Below, piece by piece: positions 35,002-47,157 of a DNA stretch of 64,000 nt (the stretch's first letter is position 1; every line of letters starts with the position of its first letter). Below the pieces are notes generated by a model. The model was not told the DNA's origin and did no database searches. It saw nothing but the letters and a program-made list of their open reading frames with translations. A program made the position numbers and the translations under genes. This stretch comes from Nigrospora sphaerica (lineage: Eukaryota > Ascomycota > Sordariomycetes > Amphisphaeriales > Apiosporaceae): assembly GCA_018287875.1 (NCBI GenBank), contig JAGVVL010000001.1, positions 5,022,001 through 5,086,000 on the forward strand, in the 5' to 3' direction.

Positions 35002-36262
35002 CTTGGACGTGGATGGCTCTTCTCTGCCGCTTTTCTGCTCTGGTCTCGGTCGCTCAAGTAGCTGTGGCGATAATCCAATTAGTCAAGGAGGTGGCTTTGG
35101 AGAGAAATAACCGGGCCTCTGCTGGGATGCTACGATTGGCAAGGCAGAGAACGCACACATTGAGAGCGGTGCCTTTGCCAGGTACTACATACCGGTGAGG
35201 CAAACAGGGCCTGTGAGAGCCCTACCAGGAAGTAGGATCCTTGCTGGAAATGTTTGGCTGCTTGGGTCAGGTCCGCGATGATTTGATGTTACGCGGGTAT
35301 CAAGACAAACAGGTTGGTTCCGGTTTACAATGACCGTATGCTTTGCAAAGCGAAGGTACCTAACCGTACCATACGTCAGGTGGTCAATAAACCCGGCGAG
35401 TTCAATACTGTGGAAGTCGGCGAAGTAAACAACTCGAAAACAAAGGGAGGAAGAAGAACCCGCCGTCCAAAAACGTATTGTTGCTAGGTCTTGCCCAGTC
35501 AAGGCTCTCGGGAGAGGCGGTTTTTTGGTCATGGAACCGGGCAGGATAATGAGAAGACGTTACCCATGGGTCCAACCAGAAGGATTCTAGGGCTTGTTTT
35601 TGGTGGCCTTGATGCCCTGCGCAGGTGCATTCCACTGGCCAGTACGAGGCGGCTACGCGTTTCTTTATCTGAGCGCCTTCGGGCAGGCATAAAAGTCGTC
35701 ACGGGAGCTGCGTATTGATCGAAGACCCTGAAGCGGAGTAAGTTTTTGGATGCTTGAAGGCAGGTGCGAAGTACGCAGCTGCTTCAAGTATAGAAGAGTG
35801 TTGATTGGTATCTCATGAGGTTGGTTGCGGCTGCCTGCGTCAGCTCTGTTTGTCCCTACTTGCGCTCGGAAATACACACGGCCTCGTGCAGCCCGACCGA
35901 CTTATAAACCGAAGCCTGGTCGTCCAAGACCAACCAGTATTCGCCAGGGCTTTGTTAGGATATGTATGGTGCAGCACTCACTAGGTGAGTTTTGCTGTAA
36001 ATGCTGTTGGTTCATCACGACATCATCTGTATACCAAGTGACCCAAAGGACCATTAGATCTACTTGGCCGTGGGAGACCGTGTTAGATGAACGTGGCGCC
36101 TTCTAGTACACAGGGCCAGTAAACCCACGGCGACATTTCATGGTCTATATAGAAACGGTGTTCCTGTTTGGTATCAATAAAAAATCATTGCCTTGATCTA
36201 AACCCTGACGTGTCGATCAGATCATCTTGGGGATTCCATAACAAGATGACGAGTTCCTCCGG
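35002..36262. other. Intergenic stretch, no confident gene
   Basis: Short minus-strand frames at 35185-35635 and 35665-35877 are not clearly coding. The stretch 36110-36260 is AT-richer. No repeats with ends were found. Confidence 0.4.
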
Positions 36263-37079
36263 TTAGCAAGTCAAACTCTGCGACACCAAGGCCAAAGTAT
36301 GGTGAAGAACTAGGTTACCGGTAACCATAGAACTGGCCGGCCAAAGAAAACTGTGGTTTTCTGCAAAGAAACTGGCCCTCAGAGGGACCAGGCTCACAGT
36401 AGAAAGCGAGGTGAAGCCCGGTTCCTGTTACAATGTGCTCACATACCTAGATTGGTGATTGGCGCCATATGAACATCGGCCTCTAATTTAGGGGTCGCCG
36501 GATGCCGAAATGTCTCCAGGCTCTCAAGGATGCATCTGGATGCAGCTACTCGGACGATGAGAGCTTTCTGTAGGCAGGTGAAGATCTTCTCTTCCTCAAC
36601 CAATCGGTATTCCCATACGCTACTTCGAGTGCCTGGCCGTAGGATCCTGCGGCTGGCCCCGTCGCTGCGATCATACATTACAAGGATACGGTGCCTGGGA
36701 ACCCCATATATAGAAGCAAACCAGCCATGCAAATGTGCATGCATCGGTGTTGCCCGCAAACAGTTACTATTCTAGGACTCGGAGTGACGCTTTATCAAGG
36801 GGTGCTGTAGCGTTTCAACCTTGCAGCATTACGTGGTGCACCGTTTACGGCTGCTTCCACTCCCGTTGTTTCATCACCGCACTTCGGGCCTGGACAACCC
36901 GCAAGGGTCTGGCAGCCGATGTGCCTTCGTTCTTTGACATCCCTGAGAAAGCCACTTGGCGAGCACGAGCCCAAACCTCGAAGGCCTGTTCGAGGCTACC
37001 CCAGACCCAGGCAATTTTTAACCGCTCCTCAAAGCGGGCCGTGTGAACATGGCTACACGGGACCAGATACGTAACGGGT
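36263..37079 (-). CDS. Possible extra exons or separate unassigned gene downstream of CENP-K
   Basis: Three minus-strand open blocks, about 37079-36849, 36694-36447 and 36360-36263, can be joined by GT-AG introns (donors GTAAAC and GTATGT; acceptors TTCCCAG and TTTGCAG) with consistent phases to a TAA at 36265-36263. They read for example ARFEERLKIAWVWGSLEQAF, SSVWEYRLVEEEKIFTC and ENHSFLWPASSMVTGNLVL. The first block is in the same frame as the CENP-K gene, and a GTAAAA donor overlaps the CENP-K stop, so these could be its C-terminal exons. Third-position GC is lower than in neighbouring genes, so a relic or chance is also possible. No family recognised. Confidence 0.25.
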
Positions 37080-37126
37080 TCGCCTGTGCAAGTGTAGTGG
37101 TTGAAGACTTCCTTGGAGCGGCCTTT

Positions 37127-38165
37127 TTACTCGCCCAGCTCTCTGCCGAAATCTACCATGCGCAAACGGCTCGCATCCCGGGGATGGAACTGCGCCACCT
37201 GGGATCTGACCAGGAATCTGGCTGCCGCCGACTCCTTCCGGAGCTGAACATATGCCGCCGAGCTGTCGCCGTCGGCCTCGACGAGAGTATTGAGGAGCTC
37301 CTCGGTGAGGTCACGCAGGTCCGCTCCTGCTGCTGCAGATTCACCTGTGGGCACATCGTGCGCCTCGGTTTTGGCACCCCAAATATCATCAATGCGCCGT
37401 TGCCGTTTGTCCTGGTCGGGGTTGGCCTTGGCCTTCTTGAGTTTCCCGTGCGAGCTGAAGCCTGCCGCCAGGCTGTCATCATCGATATCCATCAAGTCAC
37501 CCACCACGGGCCCGCCGAGATCCTCGGCTGCCAGCAGGGATGACAGACGGCCGTCGATAAATGTCCGGAGGGACTTGAGCAACTTGGAGGTCTCCAAGTC
37601 GTAATGCTTCTTCTTCTGCTTCAACTCGACAACGCGGTCCCGGGCGACCTCATCCGGGCCCATCTCCATCCTGTGGTCGAGGCCATGGCGCAAGGAACGG
37701 GCACGGTCCTGTAGGCACTCGGAAAGCGCCTGCTGGTCCTTGAGGTTTGACGTTTCAGCCTCGAGTCGTTTGTCCGCCCGAGAGACTGACTCGAGGTGTG
37801 AGCTCAGGTAGGCCTTCGTCTCCTCCACGGTCTGGTGGGTTTTGCGAAGGGCAAGCAAGGCAGGCAAGACCGAGTCCGGAAACGGCAGAAACGGGGGCTT
37901 GGCGGACAGCTCGTCATAGGCTGTCTGCATGATGTCCATGGAGGCCTCAGCGCTGCGGGCTGCATTGGGCAGGCCCGGCGCCGGCGAGGCTCGCAACTGT
38001 GGCTTTGTAAGTGCGTCGTCCTACGGGGGTGGTTGGCGGGCGCCGGGGGGTGAACGGACGGACCCTTTTCAAAGCCGCCTCATGTTCCTCAACCAGACCC
38101 TGTAGCTCGGCCAGCGTGTGGCCGACACGTTCGGCATGGACGGAATATTCAGTGTCGCGATCCAT
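37127..38165 (-). CDS. Probable kinetochore protein CENP-K/Sim4 family
   Basis: Exons 38165-38064 and 38020-37127 on the minus strand join in phase 0 and give 331 residues. The start MDRDTEYSVHAERVGHTLAE was preferred over an ATG 17 codons upstream. Helical coiled-coil segments run over residues 1-34 and 80-180 (LSSHLESVSRADKRLEAETS, LKQKKKHYDLETSKLLKSLR). Conserved-looking motifs are PFLPFPDSVLPALLALRKTH, LGGPVVGDLMDID, KRQRRIDDIWG and SAAARFLVRSQVAQFHP. This layout agrees with fungal CENP-K (S. pombe Sim4), a constitutive centromere-associated network subunit partnering CENP-H. The assignment is by recalled pattern, not a search. The stop TAA at 37127 overlaps a GTAAAA donor (see the adjacent entry). 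Confidence 0.6.
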
Positions 38166-40438
38166 GGCGACTCGGGCCAACACGTTTTGCCCACAAATGT
38201 CGATACCAACGAGCAAGGGAAGCCCGCGCGTTTCGGGCGAGGGCCGGCCGCAAAGGCTGGTTACCTAGCGAGTACCGAGCCGCGCAGGTACGCGCAAGTC
38301 CGTGCCCACCACCGGAGTCAGGCTGTCAGGGGACAAGAGACAAGAGGGAACGTGTGTGGAAGGGGGAAACAAAGAGAGGGAGAGCAGTGTCTCGGTGTGT
38401 TTGCCCGTCTCTCTGCCGGGGCGTGGGCCGGGGAGAATTGGGCTAGGCCGGCAAAGCAAAGTTTCAGAGGCTATGCTAACCGTGCTTGATTGGTTCGAAC
38501 AGGGGGGTCGCGAGAAATACCCAACTCCCATGCCGAAGAGCTTCAGATAGAGGAGCAGGCAGACAAACAAACAAACCAGCATGCGCAGGGGGCTGCATAC
38601 ACCTTTGAAAAATGAGGGAGAATGAGAGAGAGCTAGGTAAAGAGTTGAGCAAGTTTGGTACGGACCGACATCCAGGTTGGGGCCCTGCAAATAGACGGGC
38701 CATCGGCGCATCGCATCCCATTCCGACCGAGTATGTATTCCTTAGGAATGTAGATATGGCTGTTTGTTTGTACAGCCCTGGCATGGCGCCTTGAGAGGCC
38801 GCGTACTAGGCTACCCAGTCAGACAGGCTATGCGACACCAGCAAATGAAAAGGGACAGCAATCTGATATAGATTGACGGCGGAGGAGCTCTACTCACCCT
38901 GCATTGCCTGAGGGCGAGAATGGTGATAAGGCGAGGCCAGCCGCGGTGAAACAATTGAATGGACACAGTGCGGGCGGAGAGGGACAGCACCCCGCCTGTG
39001 ACCTCTGCCACGCCCAGGCTCGGCGGTTGCATTCCAGCGCCCGCCCCAGGTACCGCCCGGACGCGACGCGTGTCCTTGTCGCGCTTTCGCACGGAGGGCT
39101 GGTATCCACACGCGGCCGGCACAGAGGCATCGAGGGGTCCGTGCATATATGTGGAGTTTTTGCAAACGCCCACTGCAGATCTATCATGTTGGAATCCATC
39201 CAGCCAGGCCAGACCACAGGCAACGTACGCATCAAACGTGGACAGCTTCCTTGAGACAGCAGCGTCTTTTCCCTCACGCCATCGGCCGCCGTCACGACAA
39301 AGATCACTCCCCAGCTGTGTCGCTTGCCCGCGGTGGATCTTTGTTGCAACCGACCGTGCGCTAGCTACCTTACCCAGGCGATCGGCCCCCGTTTGGTCTG
39401 GCACGTTTGTTCGGCTGTTTGGCTACTGCACCGTGTCGTGTACCTGGCAACCTACCCGGTCTGAATTTAATCCTGCCGCTACCCACCCAACCTACGAGGC
39501 TTTCCTCTTTCGCTTCCCTCTCGACCTGCCCAGCTGGAGAGCTTCCATTTCCCCACAACCAACGGCACCGCAGTCGACCGTGAGAAATCATCCAACATCG
39601 CCGCCTCGACGCCGTGCTCCAGAAGCACCGTCCCGTTCGCTGTTTGCCACTGGTACTGCCTGCGCCGATAGATCCGACACGTCGCATAAGCCCACCTGAC
39701 CGAAGCGCCTGGTGCTCTCCCACCTCGTCCCTCATCCTGCCGCTCCGACCCCCAGAGCTCTCTCTCTCTGCCCGCCACCGGTCCTCGCGTGGAAGGAACA
39801 AGGACGGAGACTGAGCATCGGCTTCTGCCAGCTTCTGTTTGCCGGAGCAAAGGTTTGACGACAACTTGCGTCTTTATTCCTACCGCTGCTGCTTTTCTGG
39901 AGGGAAAAAAAGGCGCGATCCCATATCTGACCCAACTCTGTTCTTGTCCTCCTCCCACCCCGGACTCCATCGTCAGATCACTTTACTACCTCTCTTCTCT
40001 CCGTCCCGACGACCTTCCTACGGGCGTTCCCATCCACACCTCCATCTTACCACTTCGCCTCCGCCCGCCCCAAGACAAGAAGGACAGACGGGCTTCTTTC
40101 ATCACAAAAGCCCACTGCTGCAGAAGCACCCCACCCGCCCGGCGCTGTGTCAGTCAGTCACATCACGCCCATCCTCCGCCGACAAGATTCCTCAGCACGT
40201 CCTTACCTCTCGACACCATCATTCCCGTCCGAGACCTCTCCATCCAGCACCTCAAGACGCCAGCCTCGACCCACCGTTGTCCGTCCCCGAGTCACTTCAT
40301 CAGCACCTACACGTTTTCCTTCGAAAACCCCCAAGGTGTAGATTAAAGAAAAGCTCGATAATTCAATCTACTTGGTTCGGCTCCGTGCTTGACACCAAAA
40401 ACCATCTTGCCGTGTGATCAGCCACATTTTAGGTCAGA
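38166..40438. other. Divergent region and long leader upstream of the KH-domain gene
   Basis: About 2.3 kb. From 39470 to 40330 it is strongly C/T-rich on the + strand and probably contains promoter and 5' leader of the gene at 40439. A candidate leader intron runs from GTGTAG (about 40335) to CATTTTAG (40432). ORFs of 165-246 codons here show Pro/Ser/Arg/His-rich chance composition. Confidence 0.45.
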
Positions 40439-42027
40439 ATGTCTGCCTCGCCCTCTCAGACCACCAACCCGGCCAAACGGCCCTTGGAGGACGCTTCGTC
40501 GCCCTCGCGGAGCAACGAGCAGCCCGACGCCAAGCGCCCGGCCCTCGACAAAGTCATCAAGAATGGACACGACGACGATGCAGAGGAGGAGGAAATCATT
40601 GCCCCGCCGGAGAGCAACGGCGTCTCGGCTGCCGGCGAGCTCGAGGAGTCGGATGCCAAGGCTGAGAGCGTCAACGGAGAGAAATCGGAGCCCAAAGACG
40701 ACCAAGGCGACACTATTGTTCCCGACGTCGGCGAGGCCAAGTCGACCAGCACTGGCACTGCTCCTGGTGCTACGGTCCCCGGTGTCACGAGCACCAACGC
40801 ACATGACGAGACAGCTTGGATCCACATCCGCGCTGTCATCTCGAGCCCGGAAGCTGCTACCGTCATTGGTAAGGGCGGCGAGAATGTTAGTAACATCCGG
40901 AAGCAGTCTGGTGCCAAATGTACCGTTAGCGACTACCAGAAGGGCGCCATCGAGCGCATCCTGACTGTGAGCGGTGTGGTCGACGCCGCGGCTAAGGTAC
41001 GTTGTCCCTGACCCCCACGTGCGTTTGTAAGCTGCATGTATTGACGCGGTCTAGGCGTTTGGTTTGATCATTCGTACCCTGAACAACGAGCCGCTGAGCG
41101 AGCCGTCCAGCTCGCAGTCCAAGACTTACCCTCTGCGCTTGCTGATTCCCCACGTTCTCATCGGCTCTATTATCGGCAAGGGCGGTTCTCGCATTCGCGA
41201 GATCCAGGACGCTTCGGGTGCCCGGCTCAACGCGTCGGACTCGTGCCTCCCGTTGTCGACGGAGCGCTCCCTCGTCGTCATGGGCGTGGCTGATGCGGTC
41301 CACATTGCGACATACTACGTCGGCAGCACGCTGCTCGAGCAACTCAACGAGCGGTTCGGCGGCCCGGCGGCCTCGGCGTATGCGACCCGGAGCGGCGGCC
41401 CTGCCGGCGTAGTGCCCGGCGGCATGCAGGTGGTTCCCTACTGCCCCCAGCCTGCCGGCGGCAACTTTGGCCAGCGTGAGAACTACGGACGCCGACCCGA
41501 CCCGCGTTCGCAGCCCATTCCGCCTAACCCCTACGCCCAGCCGTACCCGCCTCACCATGGTGCCGTGCCCCAGCCTGCTGCCAGCGCCCCCCTGCACTAC
41601 GCCGCCCAGCCGGCCGCTGGCTACGGCGCTGGCCCACACATGCCGCCGCACCAGGCCGGCGGTCACCCCGCTGGTCCGCAACCGCACGGAACCCCGCAGG
41701 CGCAGCCCATGCACGGTGGTGCCATCGCTGGCGCGCCGCTGACACAGCAGATCTATATCCCCAACGATATGGTCGGCGCCATTATTGGTAAGGGTGGTCA
41801 GAAAATCAACGAGATTCGCCAGATGTCGGGCAGTGTTATCAAGATCAACGAACCCCAAGACAACAACAACGAACGTCTCGTGACCATCACGGGTACGGAG
41901 GAGTGCAACAGGATGGCGCTGTACATGCTTTACTCTCGGCTCGGTAAGTTGCCGCCCTTCTCGGCTCACCCTTCCCCAGGAGACCATGGCTGACGGCGTA
42001 TCAGAGAGTGAAAAGCACCGAATTTAG
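40439..42027 (+). CDS. Triple KH-domain RNA-binding protein (PCBP/Rnc1/Hek2-like)
   Basis: Exons 40439-40996, 41055-41943 and 42005-42027 give 489 residues ending RLESEKHRI; an alternative acceptor at 41980 would end it GDHG. An acidic, disordered N-terminus (residues 1-120) precedes KH1 (about 122-186, VIGKGGENVSNIRKQSG). KH2 (about 207-275, IIGKGGSRIREIQDASGARL) and a Pro/Ala/His/Gln-rich linker follow, then KH3 (about 416-483, IIGKGGQKINEIRQMSG). All three GxxG loops are intact (GKGG), so each domain should bind single-stranded C/U-rich nucleic acid. Homologues regulate mRNA stability and translation and, in yeast, telomere silencing. The long pyrimidine-rich leader upstream may itself be a target for autoregulation. 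Confidence 0.85.
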
Positions 42028-45000
42028 GGACGCGACAACGACAACGGCGTACAGCATTATTGAGAATCACCCGCCCCGCGTGTCGTTTGGTCCGGTTGGG
42101 TCGCAAATGGCGCATCGGCATCTTCTCTGCTCGGCGTAGGAGGAAGCGCCGAGTTCGAAATTCGTTCCGGAAGGGGTTCGGTTTTTCGGCGGTTTATGGC
42201 GTACAGGTCTGGTCCACGAAGTCATGTCGACCGTCACAAAAATGGGTGTTGATTTGCTAGACTGGCACTGTGGAGGGACCTGATGGACGTGGAAACATGG
42301 ACATGGCCAATCCTTACGAGGTAGTCGTTTAATATCTATGAGCCGAACCGCCTGATGCCCGCGTGTGCCCGGACCTTGCTTACCTGAGGCGTGATGTGCT
42401 GCCCGTTGTTTCAGGACGGTCAGTCGACGGACGGCAAAGGCCTTGACGTGCCGCAGGCACTTTAGAGGAGGGATCATGCCTGGGATGACGAGACGGAGGA
42501 ATGCCCGTCGTGAAATAAAGGATAGTCGCGGTGACGTAGGGGCCGACCAGTCGCGGCCCGGCCGGCGTGTGCGTTCGTGAGCGAAGTGGCACGGCTATTA
42601 GGCCATAAAGGCCCGGCGTGGGAGTCTGGCAATGTCCACCGGAGCCAGCAAAAAGGACCCCACGATGCCCACGGGTGGGACGGCCAGAAACGACGAGGAG
42701 ACGAGGGAGGAAATGCCGACTTGTGGGTGTGTACACCCGGACTACGAAGGAAGACGTAGAGGCGAGCGACAGGCCGACGGCGCAATATTTTGGGCTGGTG
42801 CTCCCCGTCCCCGCCGTCGAGGACCTGATTTGCCTGCCACCAAAGAGCTATCCATCACCATGGGTGGGGACGCAGGGCGGTCGTGACCCAGAGTATGTTG
42901 CCAAGCGGTTGAACGGAGTAGGCGATGAGATGTGTAGCTACAAATAGTGTACGCCTGTGGGAATGTGTATGGGGCTTGGGATGGGGGTTGTATCGGCTTG
43001 CGATACCTCCAGCTACGTAGACGGTATACCGACCGGTAAGGCTGAGAGCGCCGTACCCGCGCGACCCAACCGAGAGGCGGTCAACATGCACGACTCCACG
43101 AAGAGTTGCTGTTTATAGGTTTTGTTTTCCCCCTCCTTCTGCATTCGTACAGGCCTCGAAGGAGGGGATAACCCCCCCCGGGAGGGGCGACGAGGGCGCA
43201 GCCTCCATTCCAAGGCCCGCCCTTCCGGCACGACCAAACCGGTCGTTGTGGAGCTGGCCTGCCAGACTCGGCGAGCATCGGCGACGGCGCTGAAATGCAC
43301 GATCGACGTGTTCGCCCGGGGGGGGGGTTTCTATGGTATACTTCGTACTGCCCCGGCCCAGGTAACGTCACAGCTGGTCAGGGGGCTTGGGGCGCACGCG
43401 GTGAAAATGGTGATGGTGGTGGTATGCAGTCTGGCTTGGCATGGCTGGTATAGTTAACACGGGCTGACGGGCATCGGGGAGTAAGATGGGAATCTCAATC
43501 ACCACGGTTTGCCCGTTCGTGGTTCTGTGTACGTAGGTGATGGCGGCTAAATACGAGCCACACCACACTGGATGGGCCGCCAGTCGCGAGAGCCGGCAGC
43601 GTCTGCAATCCATCATGAGGGTGTGCACACATAACAGGCTGTGTGTTCCTCGCTGCCAGCCATTCCATCTTTGCTTACTTCTTTTGCCCAATGGCGTGAG
43701 GGCGCCAGCACGGCGAGGTAGTTCCCAGCTGAACATAGGACGAGGGCGCAGGCATGACTCACTGACTAGGCTGTATAGATACGCGTATACTGGCCCGCGC
43801 GAGTGCATTCATAGCTTACTACATAACCTCGGGTGTGTGTAAGACGCAGGTGCTTGTATAGGCAGGCTCTTGGCTGGGACGCAGACCAAAAAACATGCAT
43901 ACCTCAGGAGCTAAGGAAAAACCTGTATACCTCATGAGCTAAGAAAATATCCATAGCGACTAGCTGCATGTTTGGTCTGAGGGCCAGATGAAGGCAGCGC
44001 CACCATTATGCTTAGCGCACACCCTGGCTATTTCATAGGCCATGTTGCCAAGGCTGGGCTTGGACACCTCTGCCTCCCCAGTCTTTGGCTCGCCCCGAAA
44101 AGAGGGTGGATATCGCCGAGAGCGGCGTGAGTTTCCCGGACGGATGGCGTAGGATTCGGTGCGTAGCGAGCTGAGCGGGCTGGCGGGTAATAGGAAAAAG
44201 CACGCCGGGTGTTGTGGTGAGCAGGAGGCGGTCGGTGCCTTTTGGCAAGGGGGGCGCATATGGGGCATCGGCCGCGCACATCGATATTTTACTTTCCAAG
44301 GCTGGCGACGCGTCGAGATGAACAATACCACGCCCCAACTCGGCCGGTAATTACATACGCCCGGCGCGTGAAGAGAATTGGGCGAGATTGCGGGAGGGGA
44401 GGGTACCAAGGCGTTGGGACGCGCGCATCGAACGGTTTTCCCGCGGTTGTTTTGCTTAGGTCTATTGCTTGTTTCTTTTGGGGACGCATGGTGAGAGCCA
44501 GGGCGGGCGGGCGTGGCAGGGACGCATGGGAAGTCTCGAACGACGGATCTCGGGTATGAATTACTCTCTGTACTACATTACCCGCCAGCTGGGAAAGCAC
44601 AAGACATGATTAGCTCCCTGGGGCCGGGGGCCTGTCGCATCTTGACGCAGTCAGCCATGGCGCCGATGGCGAGCCAAGCAACGGTCGCGATGCTTCGCCT
44701 TTCCCACGGATGACGACTCATGACCCTGTCCCAGGGTTTCTAGCAGCGTTTGATTCTCGGCGGCAGCTGGTCAAGTCTCTCGCGACGCGTCACATACGAA
44801 CCTCGGCCTGTGATGGCATTGTGCTTGGTTGTGTCCTCTGGGCCTCGGGGCGTGGTCGAGCCGGATTTTGCATGGCCCGGCGGTTGCTGCTGTTCCCCTT
44901 CCCTGCCCGTCGGCCCCCATACGGCGGAACGGGGACCGATTGGGACCGCTATAGGCGCTGCCAGCCATGGCGTCCATAGTTGCGGGTATCTAGGCCTCCG

Positions 45001-46191
45001 TCTTAGCACAGGGGAGCGCTAACTACTGCGTAGGCGGTAGGTTAGGTACCTTGTAGTAGTCCCTACGAAGTACAAGACGAACCTAGCGCGCGTCTGAGGA
45101 GCGCCGGTTCCCCTCCCTTCGAGTGGACATGCTCTTGATCCTGTCCCAGGGGAGGCAGGTCTTAGTTCCCTCGCGCCAAGCCCATCGCCTGCGACGCTTC
45201 CAATCAGGAGGCAGGCTCGACGCTCAGCCCTAATGAAGCCTGCAAGCCCGGGTGGGCAAAATAGCATTGCTTGAGGTCGTTTGAAGGAATGGCGTGTTGG
45301 CGTTGGTCGTGCTACATAGCCATGCCCCATTTGTCTAGGCTGCAGGAGGAAAGCCCCCTTTTCCGATCCTGGCCCATGGCACTTGCCCAATCAGTCAACC
45401 TGATGGAAATTACTTTCGGAGGGCCTGCATGACCCACGCGCAGCAGCCGTGCATATGCACCCACACCCATTTGCAGGCAACCCACGATGGACGACGTCGA
45501 ACGCCCTGCCGCTGGCCCTCCCCGGACATAGGCAAACACAACCTCAGACGGCGACGACAGGCAGGCACCCAGTTGGCGGAGCCCTTGCAGGGGTATAGGG
45601 GACTTTGATGTGCTGGAGTCGGGGATGGCTCAGGCAACCGTCCAGGCACAATGGCACCATATGCAGTAGTACCCTCGAGCCACCAGCTCCCGACCCAACG
45701 CCAGATCGATTGCGGGGGCCGTGGTGGGTTCCAAATGGAAATGGGATACCTACCAGAAAACCAGTAGAGACAGCCGTTGTTGGCCTGGGACGGGATTTGA
45801 CGGATGTATCTTCTGGTCGTTGGTAGCCTGTAGGCGCTACCACGGCGGCGACCCATGGACCGGCAACCCTTGCTAATAAGCAATGCCAGAGCTGCTTGAC
45901 CCCATTGGGACGGGCGACGATGCTAGTACAGTAACTCCTGCCGTCAGCAGCGAGCGCGCCTGGTTTGCCTGGGTCCCCATCGTGAAGGCCAGGGAGAGAG
46001 GGCGGGGGGGCGTGTGTGGATGGTATGGGACCGGGGTGGTGCTGGTGCTGGCCGTGCTGTGCCGCCTATCCTTCTTCGCATCATCTTTTCTCGCCCTCTT
46101 CCTCTCTCCCTCTTCTCTTCTTTCCCAGCACCATACAGACTCCGACCGTACCACACTCTTTTTCCAAGCTCATCCAGCTACCACACTCCTT
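42028..46191. other. Gene-poor 4.2-kb region
   Basis: No frame longer than about 157 codons, and none convincing on either strand. Homopolymer G at 43319-43327, several C- and G-runs, and a CT-rich block from 46060 to 46180 that belongs to the next promoter. No tRNA, transposon ends or conserved motif could be recognised. Confidence 0.45.
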
Positions 46192-46197
46192 TATAAA
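46192..46197 (+). promoter_or_regulatory. TATA box of the GPI-anchored protein gene
   Basis: TATAAA lies 153 bases before the start codon, just after a long pyrimidine-rich block (46060-46190). This is a strong-looking fungal core promoter, consistent with high expression of a wall protein. Confidence 0.6.
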
Positions 46198-46344
46198 TCA
46201 GCTCGCCTCCTCCCTCCGTGCCTCGACGCCGCACCCTCACCCTCACGCACTTTAATATCCATCGTCACTTGTTGACCTTCCAGTAATTCCTGCTGCCTCT
46301 CGTTTAAGCCTCGCGCTTCATAATCTAATTCGTCAAAAGTCAAG

Positions 46345-47157
46345 ATGCGTTTCGCCACCCTTTCCGCTGCCCTGGCCTTCGTCGCCTCGGCTGTTGCCCA
46401 GACCGCCGGCTTCGACGCCATCATCAGCCCTACCCAGTGGGAGAAGGTGGCCGCCGGCAAGCCCTTCACCATCAAGTGGCAGCCTGGCGATGTCAAGGGC
46501 ACCGTGACCATCGGCCTCATCGGTGGCGTGGCCCAGAACAAGCAGGTGCCCCTCAGCACCGTCGCCTGTAAGTATTTGCCCGGCGCGGTCGATGACGGAC
46601 CCGGCTAACGCACCATGATAGCGGGCGTCGACAACCAGGCCGGTACTTTCACCTGGACTGTGGATGCCTCCCTGGGCAAGGACGCCGTTTACGGCCTCAA
46701 GATCTCCCTGGACAGCAACCCTGAGACCTTCCAGTACAGCTTCCCCTTCAACATTGAGGCGGGCGCCGCCCCGGCCGTCAGCTCGTCGGCCGCCGCCGCG
46801 ACCTCGTCGGCCCCGGCCGTCTCCACCAAGTCTGGCTACGACACCGAGCCCGTCCCCACGACGAAGGCCTCCACGAGCGCCCCGGCCACCACCGCCGCCT
46901 CGAGCACCGCCCCCGCTTCCACCTACCCCGCCTCGTCGCCCATCAGCTCCGCGCCCGCCACCACCTCGGTCGTCAAGCCCACCGCCTCGTACCCGGCCAG
47001 CAACACGACCGCCCCCGTCAGCGGCACCTCGACCCTGTCGACCTCGACCACCAAGGCTTCCGCCACGTCGAGCGTCGTGCCCGTCTCCGGCGCTGGCCGC
47101 GTCGCCGCCGGCTCCTTCCTGGTCGGTGGCATCGCCGCCCTGGCCGCCTGCCTGTAA
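46345..47157 (+). CDS. Ser/Thr-rich GPI-anchored cell-wall protein, Kre9/Knh1-like
   Basis: Exons 46345-46567 and 46622-47157 give 252 residues. The signal peptide is MRFATLSAALAFVASAVAQ. Residues about 23-130 form the N-terminal beta-sandwich seen in Kre9/Knh1-type Ser-Thr-rich GPI proteins (AAGKPFTIKWQPGDVKGTVT, NQAGTFTWTVDASL, VYGLKISLDS). A long Ser/Thr/Ala/Pro mucin-like stretch follows, with one Asn-Thr-Thr sequon (ASNTTAP). The C-terminus VSGAGRVAAGSFLVGGIAAL plus ACL fits a GPI attachment signal with a small-residue omega site near SGAG. The codons are strongly C-ending (GCC, ACC, TCC), suggesting high expression. Probable role: covalently attached wall or surface glycoprotein. Confidence 0.82.

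Noticed and set aside
38465..38510. T-loop-like GGTTCGAAC word suggesting a tRNA
   Set aside because: No matching acceptor, D or anticodon stems could be formed around it.
38959..39699. 246-codon plus-strand ORF upstream of the KH gene
   Set aside because: Pro/Ser/Thr/Arg chance translation of C-rich leader sequence; it overlaps equally long frames on the other strand.
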